A stretch of DNA of 64,000 bases from Desulfobacteraceae bacterium (GCA_020349865.1 CP070700.1:3207898-3271897), one strand, 5' to 3'; shown: positions 26,686 to 36,471, numbered from the stretch's first letter. The notes: generated by a model from the sequence alone, not told the origin. Numbers and translations: made by a program.

Positions 26686-28596
26686 TCAGGTGCGAGGAGA
26701 AGAATCAACCGGTACCAGTTTTCCCTTCAAGATGGAAAAGCCGAATTTGTTATGTAACATCAGAATAATTACCGAGGGAACTAAAACAATTTGATACTGA
26801 AAAGACAGGAATAATAAGGCGAAGGATGAAAAGAACAAAAGGGCCCTGTTTGCTATGTGCAGTCTCCGCTTCCAGTAACCTATCAAGGCCATGGAAAGAC
26901 CAGTGACACCAATGACTGTAACGAAAAAGGTCCAAAGTATCGATGCTACCGGACCTTGAAGGTTTATGCCCGGCTTGAACAACCATAAGTACGGCATGAC
27001 AAGTCCAACAAAGGCAAGTCTGAAAGATGACAATCCTGTCTTCATGGTTGGTGCGCCGGCAATACCTGCAGCCGTCATGTAAGCAATCCCGACTGGGGGA
27101 GTCAAGCCGGCAAATACGGCAAAATAGAAAATAAGCAGATGGGATGTCAGCTCAGGGGCTCCCAGTCTGATCATGGCTGGCCCGGCCAGGATTGCCAGGA
27201 TCAAATAGGCTGCGGGTGTGGGCAAACCCATACCAAGAAACAGGGACGCCAGCATAATGAAAACAACGGCAAAGAGCAAATGTTGCTGTCCGATCAGCAC
27301 AACCAATGCCGAAAATTTCATACCAATCCCTGTAATCGTGATGACGCCAACGCAAACACCCGCGGTTGCGAGAATCGATGCAAGCCCGGCTCCGACTCTA
27401 AACCCTTCCGAAAGACCTCGCAACACGACGGCAATGTTCATGCTAGTGCCTCTGTAAACCGCTGCTAATATTATCATCCACAGCACAGCCACTAACGCCG
27501 CCATGCGTGGTGTAAATCCCATCACCAGCACTGCAACAATGACTAGAATAGATGAAAGGGGGATGATTGCTCTGATCAAGAGATCTGTGTCCAATGGGGG
27601 TACCTGCTCACGAGGTAATCCCCTTAGCCCCAGTTGACCAGCTTTGAAATAGACGCACATGAAGAGACAAAAGAAATAAAAGAAAGTGGGAATCACAGCA
27701 GCTTTACAAATATTGATGTAAGCAATCCCGGTAATCCCTGAAATCAGAAAGGCTGTACCACCCATCACAGGAGGCGTGATCTGTCCCCCCATTGAGGCCG
27801 CTGCTTCTACGGAACCGGCAAAATAGGGTTCGTAGCCCACCCTTTTCATCAACGGAATCGTGAATGTTCCAGTGGTTGCCACATTGGCCACCCCGCTTCC
27901 TGAAACAGAGCCAAACAGACAACTCGACACTACCGCCGCTTGGGCCGGTCCCCCCTGACGCCTCCCCGTCAGAGCAAAAGCGAAATCCATGAAAGCATTA
28001 CCTGCCCCGGATACGGCCAAAAAAGTGCCAAAAACCAAAAAGTACCAGATCATGGAGTTCATCACGTGGGTTGTGGGGCCGAAAAGGCCATCAATGCCCA
28101 GGAATATAGCATCTGCAACTCGAGAAAAGTCAAACGGTCTGTGAGAGAAATAACCCGGAACCAGATGGCCAAAGTGAGCATAAGCCACGAATGCCGTCCC
28201 TACCACGGCAAATGCAGGGCCGGTTGCTCGCCTTGTGGCTTCCAGGCATAAAATTGTGCCTGGAAGATACACAAGCAAATCAGGTATGGTTGGAAAGCCG
28301 ATCCGATAAACCAACTGATCGGCGGTTAAAACGATATACCCGTACGAGACAACGGTGAGAGTGATAAGAGCCCCATCAACCGCCCATCGCACCTTGGGGT
28401 TTGTTTTAGAGAAGGGGAACTTGAGCAAGACAATCACGATGGCAGCCCCTAAAATCAATCCACGATTCGCATGAGGTTGAAGAGTGCTGTAACTATTTAC
28501 GTAAAATAAGAAAGAGCAAAATATCAGACCCAAAATAAACATAATTAGATCTAAATTGTTTCTTATCCCCAATTCTTTATAATTTAGATATTTCAT
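26686..28596 (-). CDS. TRAP transporter, fused permease subunits (TAXI type)
   Basis: A 636-residue membrane protein fusing the small DctQ-like and large DctM-like permease parts, as in TAXI-type TRAP systems. About 16 or more hydrophobic spans are visible. The large domain has typical motifs such as GSVSGSGVANVATTGTFTIP and FLGMGLPTPAAYLILAILAG. It uses the sodium or proton gradient to import a solute delivered by the TAXI binding protein encoded just upstream at 28721-29752. Confidence 0.92.
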   Translation of the reverse strand: MKYLNYKELGIRNNLDLIMFILGLIFCSFLFYVNSYSTLQPHANRGLILGAAIVIVLLKFPFSKTNPKVRWAVDGALITLTVVSYGYIVLTADQLVYRIGFPTIPDLLVYLPGTILCLEATRRATGPAFAVVGTAFVAYAHFGHLVPGYFSHRPFDFSRVADAIFLGIDGLFGPTTHVMNSMIWYFLVFGTFLAVSGAGNAFMDFAFALTGRRQGGPAQAAVVSSCLFGSVSGSGVANVATTGTFTIPLMKRVGYEPYFAGSVEAAASMGGQITPPVMGGTAFLISGITGIAYINICKAAVIPTFFYFFCLFMCVYFKAGQLGLRGLPREQVPPLDTDLLIRAIIPLSSILVIVAVLVMGFTPRMAALVAVLWMIILAAVYRGTSMNIAVVLRGLSEGFRVGAGLASILATAGVCVGVITITGIGMKFSALVVLIGQQHLLFAVVFIMLASLFLGMGLPTPAAYLILAILAGPAMIRLGAPELTSHLLIFYFAVFAGLTPPVGIAYMTAAGIAGAPTMKTGLSSFRLAFVGLVMPYLWLFKPGINLQGPVASILWTFFVTVIGVTGLSMALIGYWKRRLHIANRALLFFSSFALLFLSFQYQIVLVPSVIILMLHNKFGFSILKGKLVPVDSSPRT

Positions 28597-28720
28597 GACA
28601 CTCTTGCCCTAATCAGTCACCTTCTCGCATCTCATTTACTAAGAAGGGAACACCACAAAAACCGAAAAGCGGGACCCAGCCCTTAAAGACTATATTTATC
28701 CCCCATCTGAAAAAATGGGC

Positions 28721-29752
28721 TTACTTAATTAGGCCTTTCTCTCTGAAGTACCTTGCCGCTCCAGGATGCAAAGGGATCGTAAGGCTTGTGGTAGCTTTTT
28801 CGAGTGTGATCTGGTCGGCGTTTGCGCCGAATTTGTAAAACTCGTCTAAGTGATCAAATAAAGCCTGGGTAACCCCGTAGACCACCTCATCATCTTGATC
28901 CTTGCTTGTAGCCCAAATAAGGTTATATGCCATGACCAGGACTGGTTCTGTATTGACTTGGTTTTTTCCGTACAACCCCGGAGGAATTTCCGCCGGAAAA
29001 ATGCCGTGCTTATCTTTACCGTATCTCTCATCCAGGATATTAAAAAATTTCTTGCGTGCTCCTTCACTGCTAAATCCAATCAGCCTGATCTTGTTTAACG
29101 TAGCCATATTCATTACCGCCGGCATCTTCCCAGGAGATATACAATAACAGGCTTTTATGGTCCTATCCACCACGGCATCAGGACCATGGCCGGAACCGCA
29201 AGAAAAGTAGACAGCCGTATAATCCTTGCCTATCTCAAGACCCTCGGCCTCCATGGCATGTTTCAAAACAATGGTCCCGGTATGAGCTGCTGAGCCAAAA
29301 GAAATCTTCTTGCCCTTTAAATCCTTGAAGGTGCGAATACCGGAACCAGCCAAAGTAACGACCGCCATGGGACCATATGGTTGGAAATATACCGCTCTCA
29401 AGGCGTCGAAAAATTTTGCTTTTGACTTCTCGCCGAATCGCTGGAATTTCTCTATACCTCTCTCCGCACATATAAGTTCTAAATGGCTCACTTCACCGAA
29501 ATCAGTCTTTCCGGTACCCAACAGTTTGACAACAGCCGTTTCAGCCCCACAAAAAGCGGGGGTAGCATTAATATCCTTACGATACTTATTGATCAGTTGT
29601 GCATGGCCTGCTGTCCAGATGTACTGAGGGGAACCCACAGAATAGGCACATAATTCAATGTCTGTCGCAGCAAGAGTCATGTTGCTTGCGGGCACGACGC
29701 CTATAAAGACGCCCACAAAAAAGATAAAACAAGGAATACCGATTTTTTTCAT
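28721..29752 (-). CDS. TAXI family TRAP solute-binding protein
   Basis: A 343-residue secreted binding protein with an N-terminal signal peptide ending near ASNMTLA. The mature part has YSVGSPQYIWTAGHAQLINKY and FKDLKGKKISFGSAAHTGT, the TAXI-family ligand-loop features. It contains an unusual CGSGHGPDAVVDRTIKACY stretch in the second domain. It delivers solute to the fused TRAP permease encoded next. Its position among methyltransferase genes suggests the ligand is the methylated growth substrate, which is inference. Confidence 0.9.
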   Translation of the reverse strand: MKKIGIPCFIFFVGVFIGVVPASNMTLAATDIELCAYSVGSPQYIWTAGHAQLINKYRKDINATPAFCGAETAVVKLLGTGKTDFGEVSHLELICAERGIEKFQRFGEKSKAKFFDALRAVYFQPYGPMAVVTLAGSGIRTFKDLKGKKISFGSAAHTGTIVLKHAMEAEGLEIGKDYTAVYFSCGSGHGPDAVVDRTIKACYCISPGKMPAVMNMATLNKIRLIGFSSEGARKKFFNILDERYGKDKHGIFPAEIPPGLYGKNQVNTEPVLVMAYNLIWATSKDQDDEVVYGVTQALFDHLDEFYKFGANADQITLEKATTSLTIPLHPGAARYFREKGLIK

Positions 29753-29812
29753 TTTTCATCCTCCTTTTTATTTTTTTTAATTAATTCATTGGGATGTTTA
29801 TAATCCCTTCGG

Positions 29813-30220
29813 TTATTCCATACCTGGCACATCATCTACTACAATGGTTACCTTCTGAGGTAGCTTTGTGTAGGTAAATGGGAATTTTGCCTTCCCTTCT
29901 TTTCCCGGCTTGACGAGTGGATTGCCAGCCTTCGGCACCCAAAACCCACGGTTTACACCGATATCATGCAGGGTGCATCTGGTCTTATACTGAACGGGCT
30001 TATCGGTTATGTTTTTGACCTTTGCCTGAATCCATAGCGCAGGCTGGTTATTCCACTTGCCGAAATAACAGACAACTTGAGTGACTTGTGCCTTGCCCGT
30101 GACATCAAATTCCATTACCATCTCAGGCTTTTTTGGACCACCAGCATGTGATTCTGCTACAAACACCCCAAACGTGCTGACCGCACAAAAAATGAATATC
30201 AATACCCCAGCCTTTTTCAT
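29813..30220 (-). CDS. Small secreted beta-rich protein
   Basis: A 135-residue protein with a signal peptide ending AESHAG and an Ig-like or beta-sandwich pattern (QPALWIQAKVKNITDKPVQY, then KFPFTYTKLPQKVTIVVDD). It lies 60 bases upstream of the TAXI binding protein gene on the same strand, so it is probably part of the uptake system, perhaps an accessory binding or envelope protein. I do not recognise a named family. Confidence 0.7.
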   Translation of the reverse strand: MKKAGVLIFIFCAVSTFGVFVAESHAGGPKKPEMVMEFDVTGKAQVTQVVCYFGKWNNQPALWIQAKVKNITDKPVQYKTRCTLHDIGVNRGFWVPKAGNPLVKPGKEGKAKFPFTYTKLPQKVTIVVDDVPGME

Positions 30221-30341
30221 AGTAAGCCCTCCTTCTAATTTGTTTTGATTTTAGCATCTTAATTTTATATGAACTCGGCCCTTAAGTCGTTGGACATAAT
30301 GTATTGAGCTGTGCCATCATCTCAAAATCATGAAAGACGCA

Positions 30342-31439
30342 TCATTTAAGCGGATACCTTCCATACTCGTGCGTTGCGTCCACCCAGGCCTTGAAATGCT
30401 CGTTCGGCGTGGCGGGAAGCACCTGGCAACTCGGCGCCATCATTATTCCCAAGCCATCACCAATCTTTGACATCTGATCCTTGACCTCTTCCCTTATCTT
30501 CTCCGGCGGCCCCTTGACAATATTTGCACCGTCAGTGATGATACAGGCCGATACCCCAAGCTCGTCTACCACATGCTCCTTGATCCAATCAGGTGGATTG
30601 TTCTCATCGAAGTGAAAACCCTCAACACCCGTTTCCGTTGCCAGCTTCTTCAGGTATTCATAAGCCTTGGGAGTCGTCATATTCCCGTGGATATGCAGCC
30701 AGGTCGCCTGACCAAATTCTTTCTTAATCGTTTCAACCATTCTGGCTATGTTGGGAATATTAAATCGCTCTCCCATCTGGGGACTCATCATCAAGGTGCC
30801 AAGGGTCTCTGCAGTAAAGCATACACTATTGGCTCCTGCCTCGTATTGCGCGCGAATCCAATCAATAGCCCAGTCAGTAGCAACACTGCACATCTCCTCA
30901 ACCCATTCTGGATCTTCAAACGTGTCCTCTAAAAAGGCTTCATTGGGCCGAAAAAGGAACATGGCCGCTGTGGTACCCACATAGTACATCGGGACAAGGG
31001 GCATCTCATCTCCCATCTCTTTGGACACATTCCTGATCACTTCAAGAGCGCCCTTCATGCGGGGGTCTGTCTTGGTCACATCATAGTGTGCCATCATCTT
31101 TTGAACCTTCGGCCAGTCCTCTTTCGTCATAACAGGCTGGGCATCGGTCGTGCCAGCGGCAAGACCGAATTTATCTGGAATCATAATCTCACCACCAAGG
31201 GGTGGAACACCAAACCCATAATCCACATAGGTGGGTATGGCAACGTCATAGCCAATATTCTTCATGCTTGCCAGGACCGCCTCTGTAACCTTATCAGAAT
31301 CATACCAGTTCTGTCCGGTCACATCCTGCATCATATAGCCATAGCTATAAAGCATCTGGGACATCACCCGCGGCCATACAGGCATGTAGTCCGGTGCTCG
31401 CTTCTCACGAACAGCCTGGAATCTCTCCTTCTTGTTCAC
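30342..31439 (-). CDS. URO-D family corrinoid methyltransferase (1)
   Basis: A 365-residue TIM-barrel protein of the uroporphyrinogen decarboxylase superfamily, in the MtaA/MtbA/CmuA methyltransferase branch. Known members use a zinc site of the form H-x-C plus a C-terminal Cys. Here the site reads LHIHGN (H249, H251) and MAPSCQVLPATP (C338), so a histidine replaces the usual first cysteine. True UroD catalytic features are absent. It is closely related to the proteins at 32342 and 40862 and lies with corrinoid protein and FmdE-like genes, so it probably moves methyl groups to or from a corrinoid protein. Confidence 0.85.
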   Translation of the reverse strand: MNKKERFQAVREKRAPDYMPVWPRVMSQMLYSYGYMMQDVTGQNWYDSDKVTEAVLASMKNIGYDVAIPTYVDYGFGVPPLGGEIMIPDKFGLAAGTTDAQPVMTKEDWPKVQKMMAHYDVTKTDPRMKGALEVIRNVSKEMGDEMPLVPMYYVGTTAAMFLFRPNEAFLEDTFEDPEWVEEMCSVATDWAIDWIRAQYEAGANSVCFTAETLGTLMMSPQMGERFNIPNIARMVETIKKEFGQATWLHIHGNMTTPKAYEYLKKLATETGVEGFHFDENNPPDWIKEHVVDELGVSACIITDGANIVKGPPEKIREEVKDQMSKIGDGLGIMMAPSCQVLPATPNEHFKAWVDATHEYGRYPLK

Positions 31440-31631
31440 CCTTAATCTCCTTTCTTATCTAAAAGTCCGCTTGAGTGAGGGCTGAGTTCTTACCAAAAAA
31501 ATTATCATGGAGACTTACTCGGCCACACCAAATAATATACAAGAGTGCTCCCGGGGTATGTACACTCGGTTACATGATCTTCGGAATAGAATCGTTTCTC
31601 GGTAGAACAAAAAAAATACCGGGGAAAAGAA

Positions 31632-32321
31632 TTATCGGGGCATATCCTTGTTGATAATATCTCCTCGATTTCCGAACATATCACTAACGCTAAATTTGTA
31701 GTTCTCAAGTTTTTCAATATCCAGAAGTTGTTCGGCGGGGGTCGTCAAAAGCTTTAAACTTAGAGCATCGCCCATCTTTTCAACCGCGTCGATATCCTCT
31801 GCTGTGACAGGCTTCCCCTGTGCACGCAAGTTTCGAATCTTGTTTTCAAGTGCTGCCTGATCGTCGGGAAAGACACCTGGTCTTAAATGAACTTGGTAAG
31901 CCTCGCCCGTTGAGATTCTCTGGATAATGAATCCGTCACCGATGGAAGCATCGATCCTAAGGGTCTTAAAGTTGATTCTTGCACCCGTCATGAGGGCTGC
32001 TGCATCGGCCCAACAGGGTCCGTTCTTCGAAACGACTTGCAAATCCGTTCGGTCAACCACGCCTTCGGGAAAGAGTTTCTCAAACACACCCTTGATTTCC
32101 ACAAATGCTATCACCAAACCGTCACACATGTGACCGTGGATGCGAGAAAGGTCCTTGAGGCCGATAGACTTTGTTTTTTGGTTGTATCGGCCCAACGCAC
32201 TATCCGTATCTCTTACCATAATAGGGTTGTTATAGGGTGCATTGGCGGCCCACTCTGGATAGAACCAATCGGGCGTGTTGTCTATTTTCCCTTCGTAGAT
32301 ATTATTCTCTGTCGTCATCAA
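31632..32321 (-). CDS. FmdE-like metal-binding protein
   Basis: A 229-residue protein with an FmdE domain: LSRIHGHMCDGLVIAFVEIK read in parts (H62, H64, C66), then LQVVSKNGPCWADAAALMTG. FmdE domains bind zinc or iron and were first named from formylmethanofuran dehydrogenase clusters, but most occur in other anaerobic metal and one-carbon gene sets. It lies between two URO-D methyltransferase genes on the same strand, 20 bases after the second, and may act as an accessory or metal-donor protein. Confidence 0.85.
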   Translation of the reverse strand: MMTTENNIYEGKIDNTPDWFYPEWAANAPYNNPIMVRDTDSALGRYNQKTKSIGLKDLSRIHGHMCDGLVIAFVEIKGVFEKLFPEGVVDRTDLQVVSKNGPCWADAAALMTGARINFKTLRIDASIGDGFIIQRISTGEAYQVHLRPGVFPDDQAALENKIRNLRAQGKPVTAEDIDAVEKMGDALSLKLLTTPAEQLLDIEKLENYKFSVSDMFGNRGDIINKDMPR

Positions 32322-32341
32322 CGCCTCCTTCGGTCGCGAGT

Positions 32342-33436
32342 CTACAAATCAATAGGGTATTTTCCATATTTATGTGTTGCGTCTACCCAGGCCTTAAAGT
32401 ACTCCCCAGGTGTTGACGGGATGACCTGACAACTCGGACCCATCAGGACGCAACCGCCAGGACCGCCAACCTCAACGGTCTCCTTTACAACAGCATCTAT
32501 TTTCTCTACCGGGCCACTGGCAATCGGGTCAGGTCCGTGAACAATCAGAGCGCCTGGGACACCGAGCTTTTCCACGATATTCTCCCTAATCCAAGCGGCA
32601 TCGTGGTTCTCATCCAGATGGAGGCCGGCCACACCGGCCTCTTTCACCAATCTCTCCAACAGTGCATATGCCTTTGGTCTTTTCATGTTCCCATGGATAT
32701 GTAAAAAGGTCTTTTGTCCGAATTCCTTTTGAATGGCCTTCACGAACTGGGCCGTATAAGGAAGGATAAATCTTTCTCCCATCTTGGGGGATATCAGTTC
32801 TGTGCCGAAATGATCGCCAAGATAGAAAACACTATTGCACCCCGCCTCGTACTGGGCCCGCGCCCAATCAATACTGAAATCTGTGGCCGCCTGACACAAC
32901 TCATCTACAAATTCCGGTTCTTCGGCGCAGTCCAGGGTTAAATCAGAAACAGCCCGAAACAGGATGTTTGCTGCGGTAATTCCAGTATAATATGCAGGGG
33001 AAATGGGGCAGTCCCCTCCCATTTCCTTGCATACTGTCCTGAGTGCTTTTAGGGCATCCGGCATCCTGTCATCTTTTAGGGGGTCAAGGGGTAACTTCTT
33101 CTTGACTTGAGCCCAATCCTCTTTTTGCTTAACAGGTGGGGTTTTTATTGAAACACTTACCCCAAATTTTTTCGGCAACTCAATGGTTCCCCCAAGGCTG
33201 GGCACTCCAAAACCATGATCCATGTACGTCCCGAAACATAAGTCATAGTCATATTTCTTGATGTTGGTTATGAACGCTTCTGCTATCTTGTCTGCATCCA
33301 TTTCGGTCTGAGTAGATATATCAGGGATACCCCAGCCCATGTCATAAATGGCCTGTGCCATCACACGCGGAAATACTGGTATAACATCGGGTACCTCCAT
33401 ATTGAAAACCGCTTCCAAACGCTCTTTTTTGTTCAT
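32342..33436 (-). CDS. URO-D family corrinoid methyltransferase (2)
   Basis: A 364-residue paralogue of the protein at 30342. The ATG at 33436 is preferred over one 15 bases upstream because GAGGAGAAATAG lies between them. The predicted metal site is LHIHGN (H246, H248) and MGPSCQVIPSTP (C336), the same H-x-H ... C variant. It follows the degenerate corrinoid-like gene after a short gap and precedes the FmdE-like gene, so these are one transcript, probably driven from the sigma-54 promoter at 35053-35067. Confidence 0.85.
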   Translation of the reverse strand: MNKKERLEAVFNMEVPDVIPVFPRVMAQAIYDMGWGIPDISTQTEMDADKIAEAFITNIKKYDYDLCFGTYMDHGFGVPSLGGTIELPKKFGVSVSIKTPPVKQKEDWAQVKKKLPLDPLKDDRMPDALKALRTVCKEMGGDCPISPAYYTGITAANILFRAVSDLTLDCAEEPEFVDELCQAATDFSIDWARAQYEAGCNSVFYLGDHFGTELISPKMGERFILPYTAQFVKAIQKEFGQKTFLHIHGNMKRPKAYALLERLVKEAGVAGLHLDENHDAAWIRENIVEKLGVPGALIVHGPDPIASGPVEKIDAVVKETVEVGGPGGCVLMGPSCQVIPSTPGEYFKAWVDATHKYGKYPIDL

Positions 33437-33462
33437 TCTATTTCTCCTCATCGCTTTAAAGG

Positions 33463-33927
33463 TTAGTCATCTTTGGTTTCTGTTGCCTGAATCTTACAGG
33501 GAGTGAACTCGTGGGTATCAAGACCTGTGGCAATCATATCCATTATACCCATCTGCTCCTGGACCGATAGCCCCATAGCCCCTTCCACTGTTGTTTTAAG
33601 AAAGGTGCCTATATCATCGATATCCCCTTCGCCAACCCAGGGTGGTGCCTTGTAAGAAGCCATCTCCTTTTCCGGAATGACACAGGGTCTAAAAATTTCT
33701 GCAACCTCCTGCAAAACCTTTGTAGACATCTTAACTTCTGGCATAAAAAAATCGCCCTCTTCCATCGACATACCAATCTCTTTTATAGCAGGCATTATGG
33801 CATCGCGCAGGATTACGGCCGGATCAATATCGTCCTCCATAGCCTGCCTCATTGCATTCTTGGCTTCACTTAATTCCCCCTCAAAAATAGCCTCTTTTAT
33901 AACCTTTACTCTCTCTTCATTACTCAT
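33463..33927 (-). CDS. Corrinoid-like protein lacking the cobalt His
   Basis: A 154-residue protein. Residues 1-80 are a good match to the helical cap domain of methyltransferase corrinoid proteins (PAVILRDAIMPAIKEIGMSM, GDFFMPEVKMS). Where the Rossmann domain should begin with DxHxxG, it reads GDIDDIGTFL: Asp104 replaces the histidine that ligates cobalt. The rest of the B12 domain is cut to about 50 residues. It is open, has a good ribosome binding site and is encoded just before an URO-D gene, so it may be a scaffold or regulator rather than a methyl carrier. Confidence 0.8.
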   Translation of the reverse strand: MSNEERVKVIKEAIFEGELSEAKNAMRQAMEDDIDPAVILRDAIMPAIKEIGMSMEEGDFFMPEVKMSTKVLQEVAEIFRPCVIPEKEMASYKAPPWVGEGDIDDIGTFLKTTVEGAMGLSVQEQMGIMDMIATGLDTHEFTPCKIQATETKDD

Positions 33928-34060
33928 CTTTCACCTCTCTCCTTTCGAAAAAACTCTTTCATATATATTTGGTTTGCCCGTAAAAAGGCCTTTTAAGGGC
34001 AATTGCGAATTATTTTCAGTTGTCAGTCCTAAGAACATTACTCGAAACCTTGGACTTTTT

Positions 34061-34083
34061 GACTTTTTACGAAGTCATCAAAC
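34061..34083 (+). repeat. Dispersed repeat copy
   Basis: GACTTTTTACGAAGTCATCAA-type copy of the repeat also at 127-148 and 54177-54323. It overlaps the stop codon region of the MBL-fold gene (stop at 34078). Confidence 0.6.
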
Positions 34084-34833
34084 TTCAATAGTCGTGAAAT
34101 CATCCGGTACAATAATCTCACCGTTAAAGTGTTCGGCGATGAGCTGCCCAAATTCATCCCTTTTTTCCTCATATTCCGTTGGCCAGTGAACAATAGCAAT
34201 TCGTTGCGCTTCGGCCTCGCTGGCAGCTTGCCCCACGTCCTTGGGAGAGATGTGAAATGAATGGGGTTCTAAGACAACGACAGTGCAAATAAACAGGTCT
34301 GAGCCGCGAGCCAAATTCATAACTTCTTCGGTAAATGTAGACTCGCCATTGTAAAAGAGGACTCTGCCATCGCGTTGGATACGATACGCATGAGCCTCAG
34401 AAGGATGGTCGCCTCTTACCGTGCGGATGTCATCAAAGTCCTCTGATGCTCCAAGTTCTTTGAACTTCAGTTTATACCCCCTTTTTTCGTCATCAGCGAC
34501 AGGCAGTTCGCAAAGACTCATCAAACCCCGGGTGGCTTTCTCGATCCCCACAGGCCCGATAATCTCAAGCGGTTCCGTGCGGTTTCTGACATTCATCATA
34601 TCGAAAAGCACGTGGACGATGCCTATGAAATGATCCGAATGCAAATGGGAAACCAAAATTCTCTTTACGGCTTTAAGATCAACCCCATATGCATTTAAGT
34701 TTCTCAGCGCCCCGTCTCCAACTTCCAGGAGGTAATCATCATCAATCATCATAGATAGCTGACCGCGCTTTCCTGTGACTTTCAATCCCATACCGGGGAC
34801 AAGGCCTGCCGTTCCTAAGAATGTAATTTTCAT
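34078..34833 (-). CDS. MBL-fold metallo-hydrolase, RNase Z-like
   Basis: A 251-residue metallo-beta-lactamase-fold protein. The zinc motif SHLHSDHFIGI lies near residue 63, further ligands include VRGDHPSEAHAY and the late IVHWPTEYEE. The fold starts with KITFLGTAG, typical of the RNase Z / arylsulfatase-like branch. It is the first gene of the run that includes the degenerate corrinoid protein, two URO-D methyltransferases and FmdE. That context suggests a metabolic hydrolase (ester, lactone or sulfate) rather than tRNA processing. It is preceded by a sigma-54 promoter and paired activator sites. Confidence 0.87.
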   Translation of the reverse strand: MKITFLGTAGLVPGMGLKVTGKRGQLSMMIDDDYLLEVGDGALRNLNAYGVDLKAVKRILVSHLHSDHFIGIVHVLFDMMNVRNRTEPLEIIGPVGIEKATRGLMSLCELPVADDEKRGYKLKFKELGASEDFDDIRTVRGDHPSEAHAYRIQRDGRVLFYNGESTFTEEVMNLARGSDLFICTVVVLEPHSFHISPKDVGQAASEAEAQRIAIVHWPTEYEEKRDEFGQLIAEHFNGEIIVPDDFTTIEV

Positions 34834-35052
34834 CGTTCCGTTCTTCCTCCTTGGCGAATTTTAGTATCTAAGAATATAAGAATAATGGCCACATATTGTA
34901 TGTTTTTTATGGGTGACGTCGTGTCGGATTTTCATGCTTGTGGATTACTTATTGGGGGACTCAAAACCCCAATTCCTTACTTGGGCAGATCTTCTGACTG
35001 GGACGCTGTGGGCCGCAATGTTCTATTATGCTCCAAGTTAAAATGCATATAA

Positions 35053-35067
35053 GCAAGACACATACCA
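35053..35067 (-). promoter_or_regulatory. Sigma-54 (-24/-12) promoter of the MBL operon
   Basis: On the minus strand it reads TGGTATG-N4-TTGC, close to consensus with exact spacing. The predicted transcript leader to the ATG at 34833 is about 200 nt. Confidence 0.7.
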
Positions 35068-35216
35068 AACCTTGGAAAGCAAATGGGCGGAGTACCATAA
35101 CATGAATTTGGCTGCTTTTTCGAATATATTATTCGTAAAATCAAACGGTTCTATGAGATTCGCTGCCGGAAGCATTACGTTATCTTAAGAGACAAACTGA
35201 TCTACTACTCCTTTCA

Positions 35217-35264
35217 TGAAACGATGTGTTCCACCGTCCCATTGTGTTGAAACAAAACGTAAAA
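35217..35264. promoter_or_regulatory. Paired activator-binding palindromes
   Basis: Sites at 35217-35233 (TGAAAC-N5-GTTCCA) and 35248-35264 (TGAAAC-N5-GTAAAA), starts 31 bp apart, lie 150-197 bp upstream of the sigma-54 promoter at 35053. They are less perfect than the pair upstream of the activator gene. Confidence 0.65.
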
Positions 35265-35594
35265 CTTGAAGTGGCACACAACCGCTATATGTGGAAGCCC
35301 TGCCTTTGATAGGCGCTCTTCCAAGTCAGGAATTAGGCAAGCCCGTCTCCAGGTTCGGTACATAGACAGAAAGACGTGCCCTGGTTCTCACAAAAAACGC
35401 CGAGATACCCCGCCTTGAGGGGTGGAAAGCTAATCTCCATTGGAGTATGGCATATATCTTGCGAACCGCACTATTTTGTCCAAACTAAGACCCTTTTAAG
35501 GCAGTTATCATTCAGCAAGAGATCGTCCCTATTTATGGGTTCCTGAACACATGATAACAACACTGCCTCACACATCTTTAGAAGAGGAGATTCA

Positions 35595-36344
35595 ATGCTC
35601 GGGTTGACTGTTGGGGCACTCATCGTCTTTTTTCTCACGACAGGGCTCACCATTGCTGGGGTCGGAGCGGCCTTTAGCATCATTCCTTTTCTTTATTGGT
35701 TAGGAATTCCCCTTAAAGAGGTCATGGCTACGGCTTTACTTTTGAACAGCATCAGCATGAGTTTCGCCTCCATTACTTTCATCCGTAAGAAGCTGGTTGC
35801 TTTTGAAATTGCGGTGCCTGTCATGGTTGTGGCAAGCATCTTTTCTCCCCTTGGGGCTTACAGCACTCGATTCGTATCGAAAGACTTCCTTCTGTGGTCT
35901 TTCTCGACCTTTCTGGTTTTTGCTGCTTCTATGATGCTGTTCTTTAAATCAAGAAAAAAAGAAGGGCATCGTTCCTCAGGACAGGGACTGTTCATTGGAT
36001 GCATAGTTGGGGCGGTAGCCGGCTATCTGGGTGGGCTCCTCGGGGTGGGGGGTGGGAACTTTATTGTGCCAGCCTTGATTTGGGTCGGTTATGACCCCCG
36101 TATCGCTGCAGCAACCTCGTGTTTCATAGTGATCTTTTCGTCCTTGGCCGGCTTCTTCGGCCATGCAGCCCTGGGCAATGTTAACCTCCCTCTTCTGACA
36201 TCCGCTGCATCTGCCTCAATCGCCGGAGGGCTGTTGGGGGCTTGGCTCCTGTCGTTCAAGCTCAAGGGCTCTCAGGTCAAATGGGTGATTGGGATTGTCC
36301 TCTACCTAATCGCGGCCAAAATGATCTGGGGATTGGTCTCATAG
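35595..36344 (+). CDS. TauE/SafE family permease
   Basis: A 249-residue inner-membrane protein with seven or eight hydrophobic segments and the two family repeats, the second including GGLLGVGGGNFIVPALIWVGYDPRIAAATS in parts. TauE/SafE proteins export sulfite, sulfoacetate or similar anions from the cytoplasm. An AGAGGAGA site precedes the ATG. It faces away from the MBL operon and shares the same upstream region, so it may be co-regulated. In this setting export of sulfite from a degraded organosulfur compound is a reasonable guess. Confidence 0.88.
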   Translation: MLGLTVGALIVFFLTTGLTIAGVGAAFSIIPFLYWLGIPLKEVMATALLLNSISMSFASITFIRKKLVAFEIAVPVMVVASIFSPLGAYSTRFVSKDFLLWSFSTFLVFAASMMLFFKSRKKEGHRSSGQGLFIGCIVGAVAGYLGGLLGVGGGNFIVPALIWVGYDPRIAAATSCFIVIFSSLAGFFGHAALGNVNLPLLTSAASASIAGGLLGAWLLSFKLKGSQVKWVIGIVLYLIAAKMIWGLVS

Positions 36345-36471
36345 AGCGGATTCGGCCGCCCACCCCGTGTTATCCGTCATTGCCCGCACGGGAAAGCCCA
36401 CCTCATGACATGCATCGAGGAGGCCTTGCAGTCAGGACTTTCTGCCCGCCCGTCATATCGTCGTCCGAACA

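Larger units (their letters stand above)
34834..35594. other. Long divergent regulatory region
   Basis: About 760 bases between the MBL gene (minus) and the TauE gene (plus). Besides the promoter and activator sites listed separately, nothing coding is seen. A TGGCACA at about 35272 has wrong spacing to a -12 element, so a sigma-54 promoter for the TauE gene is not supported. Confidence 0.5.

Noticed and set aside
24490..34833. Cobalamin riboswitch upstream of corrinoid or methyltransferase genes
   Set aside because: No convincing B12-box or associated conserved helices were seen in the leader regions.
35268..35290. TGGCACA as a sigma-54 promoter for the TauE gene
   Set aside because: The distance from GG to the next GC is one base too short and the -12 half does not match.
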